IMG/VR virus record: IMGVR_UViG_3300028800_000101
Coordinates: 1-60,309 of that record
Origin: a virus
Direction: 5' to 3' (one strand)
Length of the DNA stretch: 60,309 bases
In this document: in pieces, positions 48,253 to 56,865 of the stretch
Position numbering within the stretch: the stretch's first letter is position 1
How the letters are laid out: each line of letters opens with the position of its first letter
Made by a program: the position numbers and the translations under genes
Notes under the pieces: generated by a model
What the model was told of the DNA's origin: nothing
Database searches by the model: none
Seen by the model: the letters and a program-made list of their open reading frames with translations, nothing else

Positions 48253-48819
48253 ATGGCAAACACATTCGATCTTGAATCCAAATTGAACCGGGCAATCTAC
48301 GCTTTGATCGTCGGCACAGGAGTTGGGACGCCCGTCAATACGTTAGCGGGTGACGTGAGCAGCCAGCCGCGGACAATTCCGAGCACGACAATCAGGGCTG
48401 GCGAAGGACATGAAGAGAACAGCCTCGGCAACTTCCGCTTCTTTGGCCAGATCATGTTCCGGGATGAAGGGATCAACCAGCCGCAAGCAGGGAATCCGAA
48501 TGCGGCGTTCATGCAGGCACAGCAGAGAGTATCTGCCATCATCTCAGAACTGGTACAATCGGATGGATCGCCTGAAATGGAAGTCTCACGTCAACTCATT
48601 ACCAGCTACGGCCGGGCCCTGGCGGTGGATAAAACGAATGGAGCGGAACAGGCGGCGGCGCAATCGGCGGCGGCCAATGCTGATATGGTGGATTTCACGA
48701 TGATCTACTGGCGGGTGGTCGATTACGGCACGACGAGGCAATCGAAGGAACTGGACAGTGTGTTTTACGAAAGGGAGATTATTTTCGAGGCGCTGTGCTG
48801 CAATAGCAACGTGGATTGA
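48253..48819 (+). CDS. Tail-terminator-like protein
   Basis: 188 residues. It starts LNRAIYALIVGTGVGTPVNT and includes helical and beta parts (FMQAQQRVSAIISELVQSDG, VDFTMIYWRVVDYGTTRQSK). Position before the tail tube, with one gene between, fits a tail-terminator or completion protein. Family unproven. Confidence 0.45.
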   Translation: MANTFDLESKLNRAIYALIVGTGVGTPVNTLAGDVSSQPRTIPSTTIRAGEGHEENSLGNFRFFGQIMFRDEGINQPQAGNPNAAFMQAQQRVSAIISELVQSDGSPEMEVSRQLITSYGRALAVDKTNGAEQAAAQSAAANADMVDFTMIYWRVVDYGTTRQSKELDSVFYEREIIFEALCCNSNVD

Positions 48820-48855
48820 CACCTCCGTGTTTGACTCAAAAACTTTCTCGGATAT

Positions 48856-49263
48856 ATGAAACGAATGAAACTCTTTGCGATTTCACTGTTTGCCGCCTGC
48901 CTTGCGGCCAGCGCATCCGCCGGCGTGCTCATTGGCGGATTCGCCCTGACGACGATCATCACCCAACAGACCAATTCGCCTTCCTTCGCCACGAACACCG
49001 CCTACGTCTATATCCCGCAGATCACGGTTACAAATGACGTTTTGTCGATTCCGGGCGCCTTTACTGGGATGTTCAGATTCTCGCTGGATGGTGGAAATAC
49101 GTTTTTCACAAATAGCTCTCCGGTGTGGACGAACACCTACACGTCGGCCACGAACACGGTATTTCCGGCGCAATCGGCGGCCGTGCCAATCATCATCCAG
49201 ATGCTGGCTATCACCAACGTCGCCAACACTGCGGCAATAAAGCTCGGTGTAACCTCTCCTTAA
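48856..49263 (+). CDS. Signal-peptide protein in the tail module
   Basis: 135 residues. A signal peptide (MKRMKLFAISLFAACLAASASAG) precedes a beta-rich, Thr/Asn-rich domain (GMFRFSLDGGNTFFTNSSPV). It lies among tail tube genes. Size and style recall the 35245 protein in the head module, so it may be a virion decoration protein. No family was recognised. Confidence 0.5.
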   Translation: MKRMKLFAISLFAACLAASASAGVLIGGFALTTIITQQTNSPSFATNTAYVYIPQITVTNDVLSIPGAFTGMFRFSLDGGNTFFTNSSPVWTNTYTSATNTVFPAQSAAVPIIIQMLAITNVANTAAIKLGVTSP

Positions 49264-49266
49264 TTT

Positions 49267-49614
49267 ATGTCTGAAAACATATCCACTCCGTCCACAATCG
49301 CATCGACTCCTGCCGCCGAGCCGTATCAGCCACCGACCTTGCCGGCGCCGCAGGTCAAGCCCGTCAGTCCGGCCCCGTTCACTCCGATGGCGCACCGGTT
49401 GAGCATGCGCCCGCGGGAGATAGCGAAACAGGCCATCGTGGACTTGAAACCGGATGGCAACCCGAAGCCGGAGCTTGTGAAAATCGCAAAGGACGCGATT
49501 GACAAGATGATCGACCTGCACGGGAAAGAGTACCAGGGCATGGAGATTGTGTGCGAGATCGGCGGCGGGTTGGCGCACCAGATCAACATTATCGTCATCC
49601 CTCACAAGTGGTAA
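49267..49614 (+). CDS. Hypothetical protein before the tail tube
   Basis: 115 residues. The N-terminal 40 are Pro/Ala-rich and disordered. The rest is helical followed by a short beta pair (REIAKQAIVDLKPDGNPKPE, HQINIIVIPHKW). No family was recognised. Confidence 0.5.
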   Translation: MSENISTPSTIASTPAAEPYQPPTLPAPQVKPVSPAPFTPMAHRLSMRPREIAKQAIVDLKPDGNPKPELVKIAKDAIDKMIDLHGKEYQGMEIVCEIGGGLAHQINIIVIPHKW

Positions 49615-49624
49615 TTATCAAATT

Positions 49625-50068
49625 ATGGCAACTGTAAGCAGAATCAACGGAACAGCGGTCAACGTCGGATTCGCCGGGACGCCCGGGGGCATCACGATCA
49701 CGAATCCGGCTGTCAAAGGTACGTTGCAGGAACTCGGCATCTCTCAGGATGCGTCAAACGAGCGCGTTCTGGACGAGGTCGGCAACCGCATGGCCAGCAT
49801 CTGGACCGACCCGCATGCGAAAGCGGAGTTGAAGCTGGTCATCACCGGCACCGGGTTGGGAGACGCCATCGTACAGACATCGGTAATTGAAGCGATTCTG
49901 CCGGGAACGCTGTTGAACATCACCGCCTGCCAGCAAGAGCCCGGCATGGTGGCAACCAACTGGGAAGTTATGTCAGCCCCGAAGATCAGCGGGACAAACA
50001 AGAACGCGAAGGAATTCACGTTGAGCGTGGAGAAAGCCGCCGGCATAGTGGCGCAAGCCAACGCCTGA
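49625..50068 (+). CDS. Major tail tube protein candidate
   Basis: 147 residues from ATG 49625. Beta-rich, compact (AVKGTLQELGISQDASNERV, AELKLVITGTGLGDAIVQTS), with a pattern like small tail tube proteins. It is followed by a terminator and then the chaperone-like and tape measure genes, the usual order. A terminator right after it fits the need for high copy number. Confidence 0.6.
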   Translation: MATVSRINGTAVNVGFAGTPGGITITNPAVKGTLQELGISQDASNERVLDEVGNRMASIWTDPHAKAELKLVITGTGLGDAIVQTSVIEAILPGTLLNITACQQEPGMVATNWEVMSAPKISGTNKNAKEFTLSVEKAAGIVAQANA

Positions 50069-50088
50069 TCTAGTCGAGTATTTTATCA

Positions 50089-50119
50089 CGCCCGCTGGCA
50101 ACCGCTGGCGGGCGTTTTT
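50089..50119 (+). terminator. Intrinsic terminator after the tail tube gene
   Basis: A perfect 7-bp stem CGCCCGC (50089-50095) with GCGGGCG (50108-50114), then TTTTT. It is the same type as the one at 36382. Confidence 0.85.
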
Positions 50120-50124
50120 ACTAA

Positions 50125-50871
50125 ATGGACGAAACCAAACCAGCGGTAGAAGAAAGCGCCCCGGACTATTTCGAGAGCGTGTTTCCGGCACCGCCTGTGG
50201 TGTGCGGCAAGCAACTGCTGCCGCTGTCGCTCGGGCTGTACCGGCTGATGGCCCACTTCAAGGTGGCTTTCGTGGCGGAATCGGAGCGGGAGGCCACGCC
50301 CGGGGACTTGCTGGTAGCTGTCCTGATCTGTTCTATGGGTCCGGCGGACTTCGGAAGCTTCGCTGCGCAACCAGACTTCGGAAAGAAGATTCGTAAATGG
50401 GGACAGAAAATCGGATTCTTTGAGCCGAAATTCTATCGTTGGCCGATGATCGGGAAAAAGTTGCGCGAGTGGTGCGAGCCAGCATTCGCTGACACGGATT
50501 TCGAGTATCTGACCGAACAGATGGACGCTTTTCAACGATATGTTGTGGAAGGGTCACGCACGCCTGAGTTCTGGGATGAATCGCCAGACAGCAAAGTCAG
50601 CGCCGCGCATTGGAGCCAGTCGGTCGAGGTGGTACTGCGCGGACAGTTGGGTTGGGAAAAAGAGGAAATCGAATCCGCCCCGCTGGGAAAGGCGCTTTGG
50701 GACTACTTCAAGCATTTCGAGAACCTCGGCATGGTCCGGTTGATCGGCAAAGAAGAGGCGGAGCAGTTGTCGCACAAACTGACCGAACAGGAGTCGAAAG
50801 AGGCAGAGGAACAGGCGGCCAAGGCGCTGGCATATTTGCAGGGCCTGCGCGAGAAAGAAGCAAATGGCTAA
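50125..50871 (+). CDS. Tail assembly chaperone candidate
   Basis: 248 residues. Acidic, helical, with a coiled end (EEAEQLSHKLTEQESKEAEE). It overlaps the tape measure by 8 bp. Position between tube and tape measure is that of the gpG/GT chaperones. No slippery heptamer for a frameshift was spotted near the end, so a single product is likely. Confidence 0.55.
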   Translation: MDETKPAVEESAPDYFESVFPAPPVVCGKQLLPLSLGLYRLMAHFKVAFVAESEREATPGDLLVAVLICSMGPADFGSFAAQPDFGKKIRKWGQKIGFFEPKFYRWPMIGKKLREWCEPAFADTDFEYLTEQMDAFQRYVVEGSRTPEFWDESPDSKVSAAHWSQSVEVVLRGQLGWEKEEIESAPLGKALWDYFKHFENLGMVRLIGKEEAEQLSHKLTEQESKEAEEQAAKALAYLQGLREKEANG

Positions 50872-52996
50872 TCGCATCGAATTCGAGACATTCGTAAATC
50901 CGGCAGGGTTCAAGGCTGGCCTGATGCAGATGGAGGCCGCCGCCGATGCGACGAACGTGCGGCTGCAGAACCGGCTGCGAACCAAGCTTGCCGGAGTGGA
51001 GTCACGCATGTCTGGCATGGATGCGAACTCATGGGAGTATGTCCAGGCAGCGAATAATAAGGCTCGGTTGGAAAAGCGGCTGCTCGATGTCCAGAACGCG
51101 ATGTACGTTCGTAATGCGACGGCAAGAGCCGCAATAAGCAAGCGTGAAGTTGCAGCTACAGCAACCGCAGAATCTGAAAAGGTAGCAGCCAATCGTGCGG
51201 CTTTATCCAGTATTACGGTGGCGGAACGCGAACAGGCAATACTCGAACAGCATTTGATGGATGAGTCCGTCGCAAAGAACGCTGCTGCCGCTGCTGCAAA
51301 GGCCGAAGCAAACAAGATGGCGTGGATTGCTGGACAAGCAGAGTGGCGAAAGATTCAGGAGGTTCAAACTGCCGAGATGCTGGCCAATTTCGAAGTGCAA
51401 AGAGTTTCGAATGCAAAGCTAGCGGCTGAGCAAGTTGCCGCGAACCTGATGATCGCGCGCGGCTTCGGCGCAGGCGGCGGCGGACCATCTGGTGGCCACG
51501 GTGGATTTGCGGGGATCATCCGTGAATCGCTGGTAATCGTGCGAGAACTGTCGATGGGCCGCGGCAGTGGGCGCGTGGCAGGATCGGTGACGTTGCTGGC
51601 GCAGTACCTTGGATTGCTCGGAAAGGTAATTCATTCGACAGCCACGGAAGCAGTTCTGGCATCTGATGCTGCGACGAATCTATCACAAGCCTTGAATTTG
51701 CAGGCATTATCAGCAAAAGGGACGGCTGCTTATTCCGAACTTAATGCTGCTGCATTGGTGGCAGAAAGTAGGGCGGCTGAGTTGGCTGAAAAGAAAGAAA
51801 TCGCACTATTGAATGCGAAGGTCAAACTCAATGCCGTAGGATGGTCAATAATCGGGATTGGAGTTTTATTGACTGCGCTTTACGCCGTCTGGAAACTTTA
51901 TTCAAATATCGCACTGGCGCGCCAGAAGTTCATTTCTGAAACCACATCTACAAATAAAAAGTTCTTGGACGAAGCAGAGTCCATTGAGGCTGCGGCAAAA
52001 GCGCATGAAGACCTAAACCGATGGATGGCAGAAGAATTGACTAATCGGAAAACTTTGGTGGATGCTACAGAGGCAAGAATCAAGCAGCTTGAGCGTGAAA
52101 CGGAAGCGCAAAAAGAATTGATGAGGGCACGCGGAGCTTCTGCTATTGCACTGAACAACATGGATATAGCGGAACTAAAAGCAAAGCTTGAAGAATTCAA
52201 AATGGCGGAGGCAAAAGCAAAATCAGATCTTGAAACGGCAAAATCAAGGTTAGCATCTGCCGATGCAGCGAATGCAGCGAATGCTACAGGCGGTGCTACC
52301 ACATTAAAAACAGCGCAAGGCGGGTTAAAAGCAACCGGAGAAGTCATTGACGCCATTGAAAAAGCTGCACTGAATGATCCAATTTTGATGGCGCTGAAAG
52401 CTCAAAAAGCAAAAGGATTAAAGATTGCGGAACCTCTTGGACTATTAGATGCAGGTCTTGGCGGATTAAAACCTGAACCAGGAGCACCTTCCGGTATAGG
52501 GCTACCGATTGGGCAGGCGATTGAGCAGCGAAAAGAATGGATTGAAAACAAGCATGCAGCCGAAGAGTTCGGATCATCTCTAAATGATGCTGAGATACAG
52601 TATAGGAAACAGGCCCAAGCTGTCGCTGATCTTGAAAAGGCGCAGTCAACACTCGCTGAAGAAACAGAAGCGGCAAAGGGAGACGTGAAAGCTGCCAATG
52701 AAGCACAAAAGAAATTCGCGGCAAGCATCAAAGACATCCAGGCAGAGCTTGGAATCAAATCGGGCATTGGCCGCCAAGTAGCCGCCGCCCAAGATGCCGC
52801 CAAGTTCGGCAAAGGCTCAGGATCGGATTCCATGGTCAAGGTCGGCAACTTCCTTGGGGAGGCCCGGAGCGGAATCCGGTCGCTGGCAGAGAAACAGATC
52901 AAGCTGGCCGAGCAGTCGCTGCACCACTTGAGAAGCATTGACAACAAAATGGGGACGCATGAGAATTCGGGCGCATCGCAATTTTCTGGATTTTGA
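50864..52996 (+). CDS. Tape measure protein
   Basis: 710 residues, mostly helical and Ala/Lys/Glu-rich. One hydrophobic segment lies near residue 330 (VGWSIIGIGVLLTALYAVW), as typical for tape measures. A Gly-rich hinge is near residue 205 (GFGAGGGGPSGGHGGF). Long coiled coils follow. At about 1.5 angstrom per residue the tail would be roughly 100 nm. It sets tail length and exits to the host membrane. Confidence 0.75.
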   Translation: MANRIEFETFVNPAGFKAGLMQMEAAADATNVRLQNRLRTKLAGVESRMSGMDANSWEYVQAANNKARLEKRLLDVQNAMYVRNATARAAISKREVAATATAESEKVAANRAALSSITVAEREQAILEQHLMDESVAKNAAAAAAKAEANKMAWIAGQAEWRKIQEVQTAEMLANFEVQRVSNAKLAAEQVAANLMIARGFGAGGGGPSGGHGGFAGIIRESLVIVRELSMGRGSGRVAGSVTLLAQYLGLLGKVIHSTATEAVLASDAATNLSQALNLQALSAKGTAAYSELNAAALVAESRAAELAEKKEIALLNAKVKLNAVGWSIIGIGVLLTALYAVWKLYSNIALARQKFISETTSTNKKFLDEAESIEAAAKAHEDLNRWMAEELTNRKTLVDATEARIKQLERETEAQKELMRARGASAIALNNMDIAELKAKLEEFKMAEAKAKSDLETAKSRLASADAANAANATGGATTLKTAQGGLKATGEVIDAIEKAALNDPILMALKAQKAKGLKIAEPLGLLDAGLGGLKPEPGAPSGIGLPIGQAIEQRKEWIENKHAAEEFGSSLNDAEIQYRKQAQAVADLEKAQSTLAEETEAAKGDVKAANEAQKKFAASIKDIQAELGIKSGIGRQVAAAQDAAKFGKGSGSDSMVKVGNFLGEARSGIRSLAEKQIKLAEQSLHHLRSIDNKMGTHENSGASQFSGF

Positions 52997-52999
52997 TTT

Positions 53000-53989
53000 A
53001 TGTCACTCTATCCACCACGCATAAACACGAACTTCTACACGTACGACCTGTCGTGGATGCAGCAGGGCTACACGTATGGTGTGAACGACACCGGCCCGTG
53101 GCAGAAGTTCAAGCGCCGCGGGTTGAACAGTTCCATCGAATCATGGTACACGACGCTCTACAATGCCGGCTGGATAGTTCAGGTTACGCGCGAGAAGGTG
53201 AACAACGTAACGGACCAGGGCATATCTGAGATCGAGGCGAGTTGCGGTTGGCCGTTCCCGTACCTGTACGGGACCGAGACGCCAGAAAACGCCTGGGAGC
53301 TTGACCCGCAAGACGAACAGAAGGGGTTGCTCGACGCGGACTTCCCGAACGGAAGCATCAACGTGACCAGCAACCTGACTCGAGTGGCCGTGGCGAAGTT
53401 GCTGGAGGACACGTCGGCTACATTCTACCCAGCCGGCTCTGCTTATAATTCGAGCACGTACAACATCGCGCAGACGAGCGACACGAGCTACGTGTTCGAC
53501 GACGGCGCCATGCCGCTCGCGCTGGGCGACCCGATTGTCGTTGAAAACGCTGGGATATACTCGCTTCAATACCCTGGGCAGAATCCGAAGTTCAACATCA
53601 TCCATCTTCCAGCGGTGGACGCCGCGCCAGCATACTCACTTTACCTTTTGATGAAAGCCGGTGTGGAGAACTTCCCGGTAGAGAATTCAAAGATTCAGCA
53701 CACGATGGTAACAAGCAACCAGTATGCCGTGAAGGCGAGTTTCATCAATCAAGGGCGCCTGATTTCAACGGCGTCCATGTACTCGGTGGAAGGCACGCCG
53801 CTAAATCTGCTTTTCAACGTTCCGAGCATGCCGCTGCCGACGCAGTTCATTGAGGTAGCGGGCGACCTGCAATACGCATGGCGCAAGATCCGGCCGCAGG
53901 TAGCGCGGCTGTCGCGGCTCAAGTGGCGCATCGTCCAGACCTACCAGTTCGGGCTTTGGGCGGTCAAACCGTATGGCATCCCGTTATGA
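53000..53989 (+). CDS. Distal tail protein candidate
   Basis: 329 residues, directly after the tape measure. Beta-rich with many aromatic residues (FYTYDLSWMQQGYTYGVND, NPKFNIIHLPAVDAAPAYSL). Position is that of the Dit-type or baseplate hub. The fold was not recognised from the sequence. It overlaps the next gene by 4 bp. Confidence 0.5.
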   Translation: MSLYPPRINTNFYTYDLSWMQQGYTYGVNDTGPWQKFKRRGLNSSIESWYTTLYNAGWIVQVTREKVNNVTDQGISEIEASCGWPFPYLYGTETPENAWELDPQDEQKGLLDADFPNGSINVTSNLTRVAVAKLLEDTSATFYPAGSAYNSSTYNIAQTSDTSYVFDDGAMPLALGDPIVVENAGIYSLQYPGQNPKFNIIHLPAVDAAPAYSLYLLMKAGVENFPVENSKIQHTMVTSNQYAVKASFINQGRLISTASMYSVEGTPLNLLFNVPSMPLPTQFIEVAGDLQYAWRKIRPQVARLSRLKWRIVQTYQFGLWAVKPYGIPL

Positions 53990-54630
53990 GCACGTACACA
54001 CGGCCACCGGCCCCGCCGCAAGGATTCAGCCCGGAAGCGATCTGGATGCGGCAGATGCTCAAGTACGTCGAGAGCACGATGCTGCGGAGCGTCCGGGGGG
54101 CCAAGACGATTCCAGATGCGCGCGGCGGGTATCATTTGGTGATTGCGAAACAGAATCCAGGCGGCGCGAAAGGATCAGGATCGTCGCTACAGGCGTTCAC
54201 TCTTGTTTCTGACGGTGGCGACTGGTATAACTGCACTCCGGCAGTAGGAAGCGGGATCGTTAAAATAGGAAAAGAAGATTCGCTGCGGTGTATCCTTCCT
54301 ACCGCGTCACCAGCCGGCGGCGCATGGACAGCTCGAACCGAGCGTGGTACAAACTACACTTTTTTTTATGCCTCTATCGGCGGTGCAACGACAGATGGAG
54401 TGAATGTTATTGAATACACACGAGAGAAAAAAGGATCAGTTGCTGGGCCAGGACCTAACGGAGGATTCGTTGAATTCGTAACGCCATGCTTAAATGTCGG
54501 TGATACATTATTCGCTATGCCTTGGAGCTTCACGGCACCCGCAACATTGGTTGGCGTAACGTTGCTTGCCTTGCCTGGGAAATATGAGTTCTCAACCGTG
54601 CTTGAGGATTTGGATTCTTCCGCGCTCTAA
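53986..54630 (+). CDS. Baseplate or fibre-base protein
   Basis: 214 residues from an ATGA overlap. A Pro-rich start (TYTRPPAPPQGFSPEAIWMR) leads to a Gly/Thr beta domain. No family was recognised. A tail role is from context. Confidence 0.45.
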   Translation: MSTYTRPPAPPQGFSPEAIWMRQMLKYVESTMLRSVRGAKTIPDARGGYHLVIAKQNPGGAKGSGSSLQAFTLVSDGGDWYNCTPAVGSGIVKIGKEDSLRCILPTASPAGGAWTARTERGTNYTFFYASIGGATTDGVNVIEYTREKKGSVAGPGPNGGFVEFVTPCLNVGDTLFAMPWSFTAPATLVGVTLLALPGKYEFSTVLEDLDSSAL

Positions 54631-54632
54631 AT

Positions 54633-55451
54633 ATGTCCAGTGTAACCAGCCATGCCATGCGGAGCAGAATGAGCAGCAGAGCCATGCGGAGTCGGATGTG
54701 TAGCATATTCTTCCCGGTCCCTCCTTACGTGGCTGCAAAGTCCATTGTGGCCACATATTCTGGTACTATGTCAAGCATGGCCACTGCTATCGCCGCGATG
54801 AACGATAAAATAGATTCCATTATGTCTTTGATGGCGTTCAACGATAATACTGGTTTAAGCGGGTATCAATATAATTGGGATTTTGGAACAGGCACAAGCG
54901 TAACCGTATCTGCAACTAATATCATGGGTGGGTTCACATCATGGGGAGATAATCCGCTGTCAAATCTTAGCGCGGACGCAGGCCAATATCCAGGCATCAA
55001 TGGCGCTGCATCTGGACTTTCCGACTTAGACCGGGTGATGAAGCATTTAACTTGGACTTGGCTATACATCCCTCAATATCCTCCCGGTACTGCTCGTCAA
55101 CTGTTGCTTTATGACGATATCGCTGTAAACGATGGGTCTGCACCTGGAAGTGCAGCATATCATTGGGGCAACCTGATTTCTGTTGCTCCATCTGCAGATA
55201 CCGGCATTTTGCTCACGCAAGGAAGCGTTTTTAAAATGCCACCTCCTTATTATCGAGGGCAGACGGCATCAATCCGATATTATCAAGCAGGAGTTCCTGT
55301 TTATTTCGTATACACCGGAGGTCAGATTTACCTCGATTGGGATACCGACGTAACCGATTCCGGAGGATCAGGTGGAACAGGCATGACTGGACGTGAAGGC
55401 GCTGGAGGAGGCACAGGTGGAGCGGGCGGTGGTGGAAACCAAGGACCTTGA
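54633..55451 (+). CDS. Tail fibre-like protein with duplicated N-terminal motif and Gly-rich end
   Basis: 272 residues. The first 23 residues hold a duplicated element (HAMRSRM and RAMRSRM). The middle is beta-rich with Asn/Gly loops. The end is a poly-Gly stretch (GREGAGGGTGGAGGGG), like the flexible ends of fibre adhesins. No catalytic motif was seen. Confidence 0.5.
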   Translation: MSSVTSHAMRSRMSSRAMRSRMCSIFFPVPPYVAAKSIVATYSGTMSSMATAIAAMNDKIDSIMSLMAFNDNTGLSGYQYNWDFGTGTSVTVSATNIMGGFTSWGDNPLSNLSADAGQYPGINGAASGLSDLDRVMKHLTWTWLYIPQYPPGTARQLLLYDDIAVNDGSAPGSAAYHWGNLISVAPSADTGILLTQGSVFKMPPPYYRGQTASIRYYQAGVPVYFVYTGGQIYLDWDTDVTDSGGSGGTGMTGREGAGGGTGGAGGGGNQGP

Positions 55452-55459
55452 TTCTATTT

Positions 55460-56815
55460 ATGAAAACAAAATTATGCATTGTGCGAACAATCGCACTTTC
55501 ATTTCTGGCGTTGATCCAATCAGCGATCGGGCAACTGACATCCCCAATTCCATACCAGCCTATTGACACCAGTACGCTCTCAACAAACCCGACATATTCG
55601 GTCGGAATGATGACAGTTACAAACGTATTCACGAACCAGGGATATTTGTCGCAGCGCTCAAACTCTGTGAGCGTTGGCGACAGCTTTCCTATAGCGTTTG
55701 GAAAATTAAATACATTTATGTGGCAGGTGGATGAATGGGCCCAAACCAACAATTTTGGAGGTGGCGGCGGATTTTCATCAAATGCAATCGCAAATTATGA
55801 CGGCTTTGGGACCAACATAACGCTGTTTGGCGATACGGATATCAATGGCACGAACTTGGTAATCAACTATGATCCTGGAATTGTTTCATCAATTGGTTTG
55901 ATACCGTCAATGACATCCGCGACGACTCCGAGTGGCACGGCATCGGCTAGTGCGTTTATGACCGGTCACGATCCTTATTATGCGTTCAGCACAAATGCAG
56001 GCGTAAATTGGAATGCGAATGGAGGTGGAACGAACTGGCTGCAATATCAATTCCCATCCTCTGTGACAGTTGGATCGAACAGCTTCGCATTCAATTTCGC
56101 AGGTTCTGGAACAACTGTTTATTTATACGATTCCAGCGACGGAACCACTTGGAATCTTATTTATAAGTACGCCGTTGGGTCGTCTAGTCCATTCTCGACG
56201 AATTTTACACCAGTGACCGCAACTTATTTTCGCTGGGCCTTTTCCGGGTCCGTAATTACCGTGTTAAGCGGTGATCAGCTTTACGGAAGTTCGAGCCCGG
56301 TCCCGGCGAATGTGATGACCAGCGTTCCGGAGCTTAAAATCGAGTCCCCCAATGGGGTCATCATAGACGGCCCGCTTACGGTTCAAGGTTTCCCGATTTC
56401 CGGTTCATCAATGATTGCTCAAACGTTCAGCCAGCTTTATATTTCCGGGGCCACCGGAACTGCAACCAGCTACAACGGTGTGATGCAGGGAGTTGGCAGC
56501 GGGATTCCAATTTACACCAACACAGCGACCGGCTATGCACTGCTCTGCCCGGGGCAATACTCGTATAATAGCTATCTCTACGAGATGCAGACGTTCATGC
56601 TCACAACAAATTTAACGCCCACAGCATTCACGAATCCTCCAGCCTATTATTCGTGGAACCTTCTGGGCTACTATACCCCGTTATTTAGCAGTCCAAACTG
56701 TCCGATTGTGATTTCTGCCCAGGCTCTCGGAATCACCACGAATTGCACTGTGACGATAAGCGGCGTAAACCACACCGCCAGTTTTACGAATGGAATTCTG
56801 ATGGGATTTCAATAA
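55460..56815 (+). CDS. Signal-peptide tail protein with F5/8-like (discoidin) domain
   Basis: 451 residues. A signal peptide (MKTKLCIVRTIALSFLALIQ) precedes a short stalk. A domain at about residues 155-275 has the F5/8 type C pattern (GHDPYYAFSTNAG, NWLQYQFPSSVTVGSN, VYLYDSSDGTTWNLIYKY). F5/8 domains bind sugars or lipids. ATG 55460 is chosen over an upstream TTG. The role is likely receptor binding. Confidence 0.6.
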   Translation: MKTKLCIVRTIALSFLALIQSAIGQLTSPIPYQPIDTSTLSTNPTYSVGMMTVTNVFTNQGYLSQRSNSVSVGDSFPIAFGKLNTFMWQVDEWAQTNNFGGGGGFSSNAIANYDGFGTNITLFGDTDINGTNLVINYDPGIVSSIGLIPSMTSATTPSGTASASAFMTGHDPYYAFSTNAGVNWNANGGGTNWLQYQFPSSVTVGSNSFAFNFAGSGTTVYLYDSSDGTTWNLIYKYAVGSSSPFSTNFTPVTATYFRWAFSGSVITVLSGDQLYGSSSPVPANVMTSVPELKIESPNGVIIDGPLTVQGFPISGSSMIAQTFSQLYISGATGTATSYNGVMQGVGSGIPIYTNTATGYALLCPGQYSYNSYLYEMQTFMLTTNLTPTAFTNPPAYYSWNLLGYYTPLFSSPNCPIVISAQALGITTNCTVTISGVNHTASFTNGILMGFQ

Positions 56816-56865
56816 TGATGACTCAAACTAAATGCACGGAATCAACTGTTGACTGTCCAATTTTT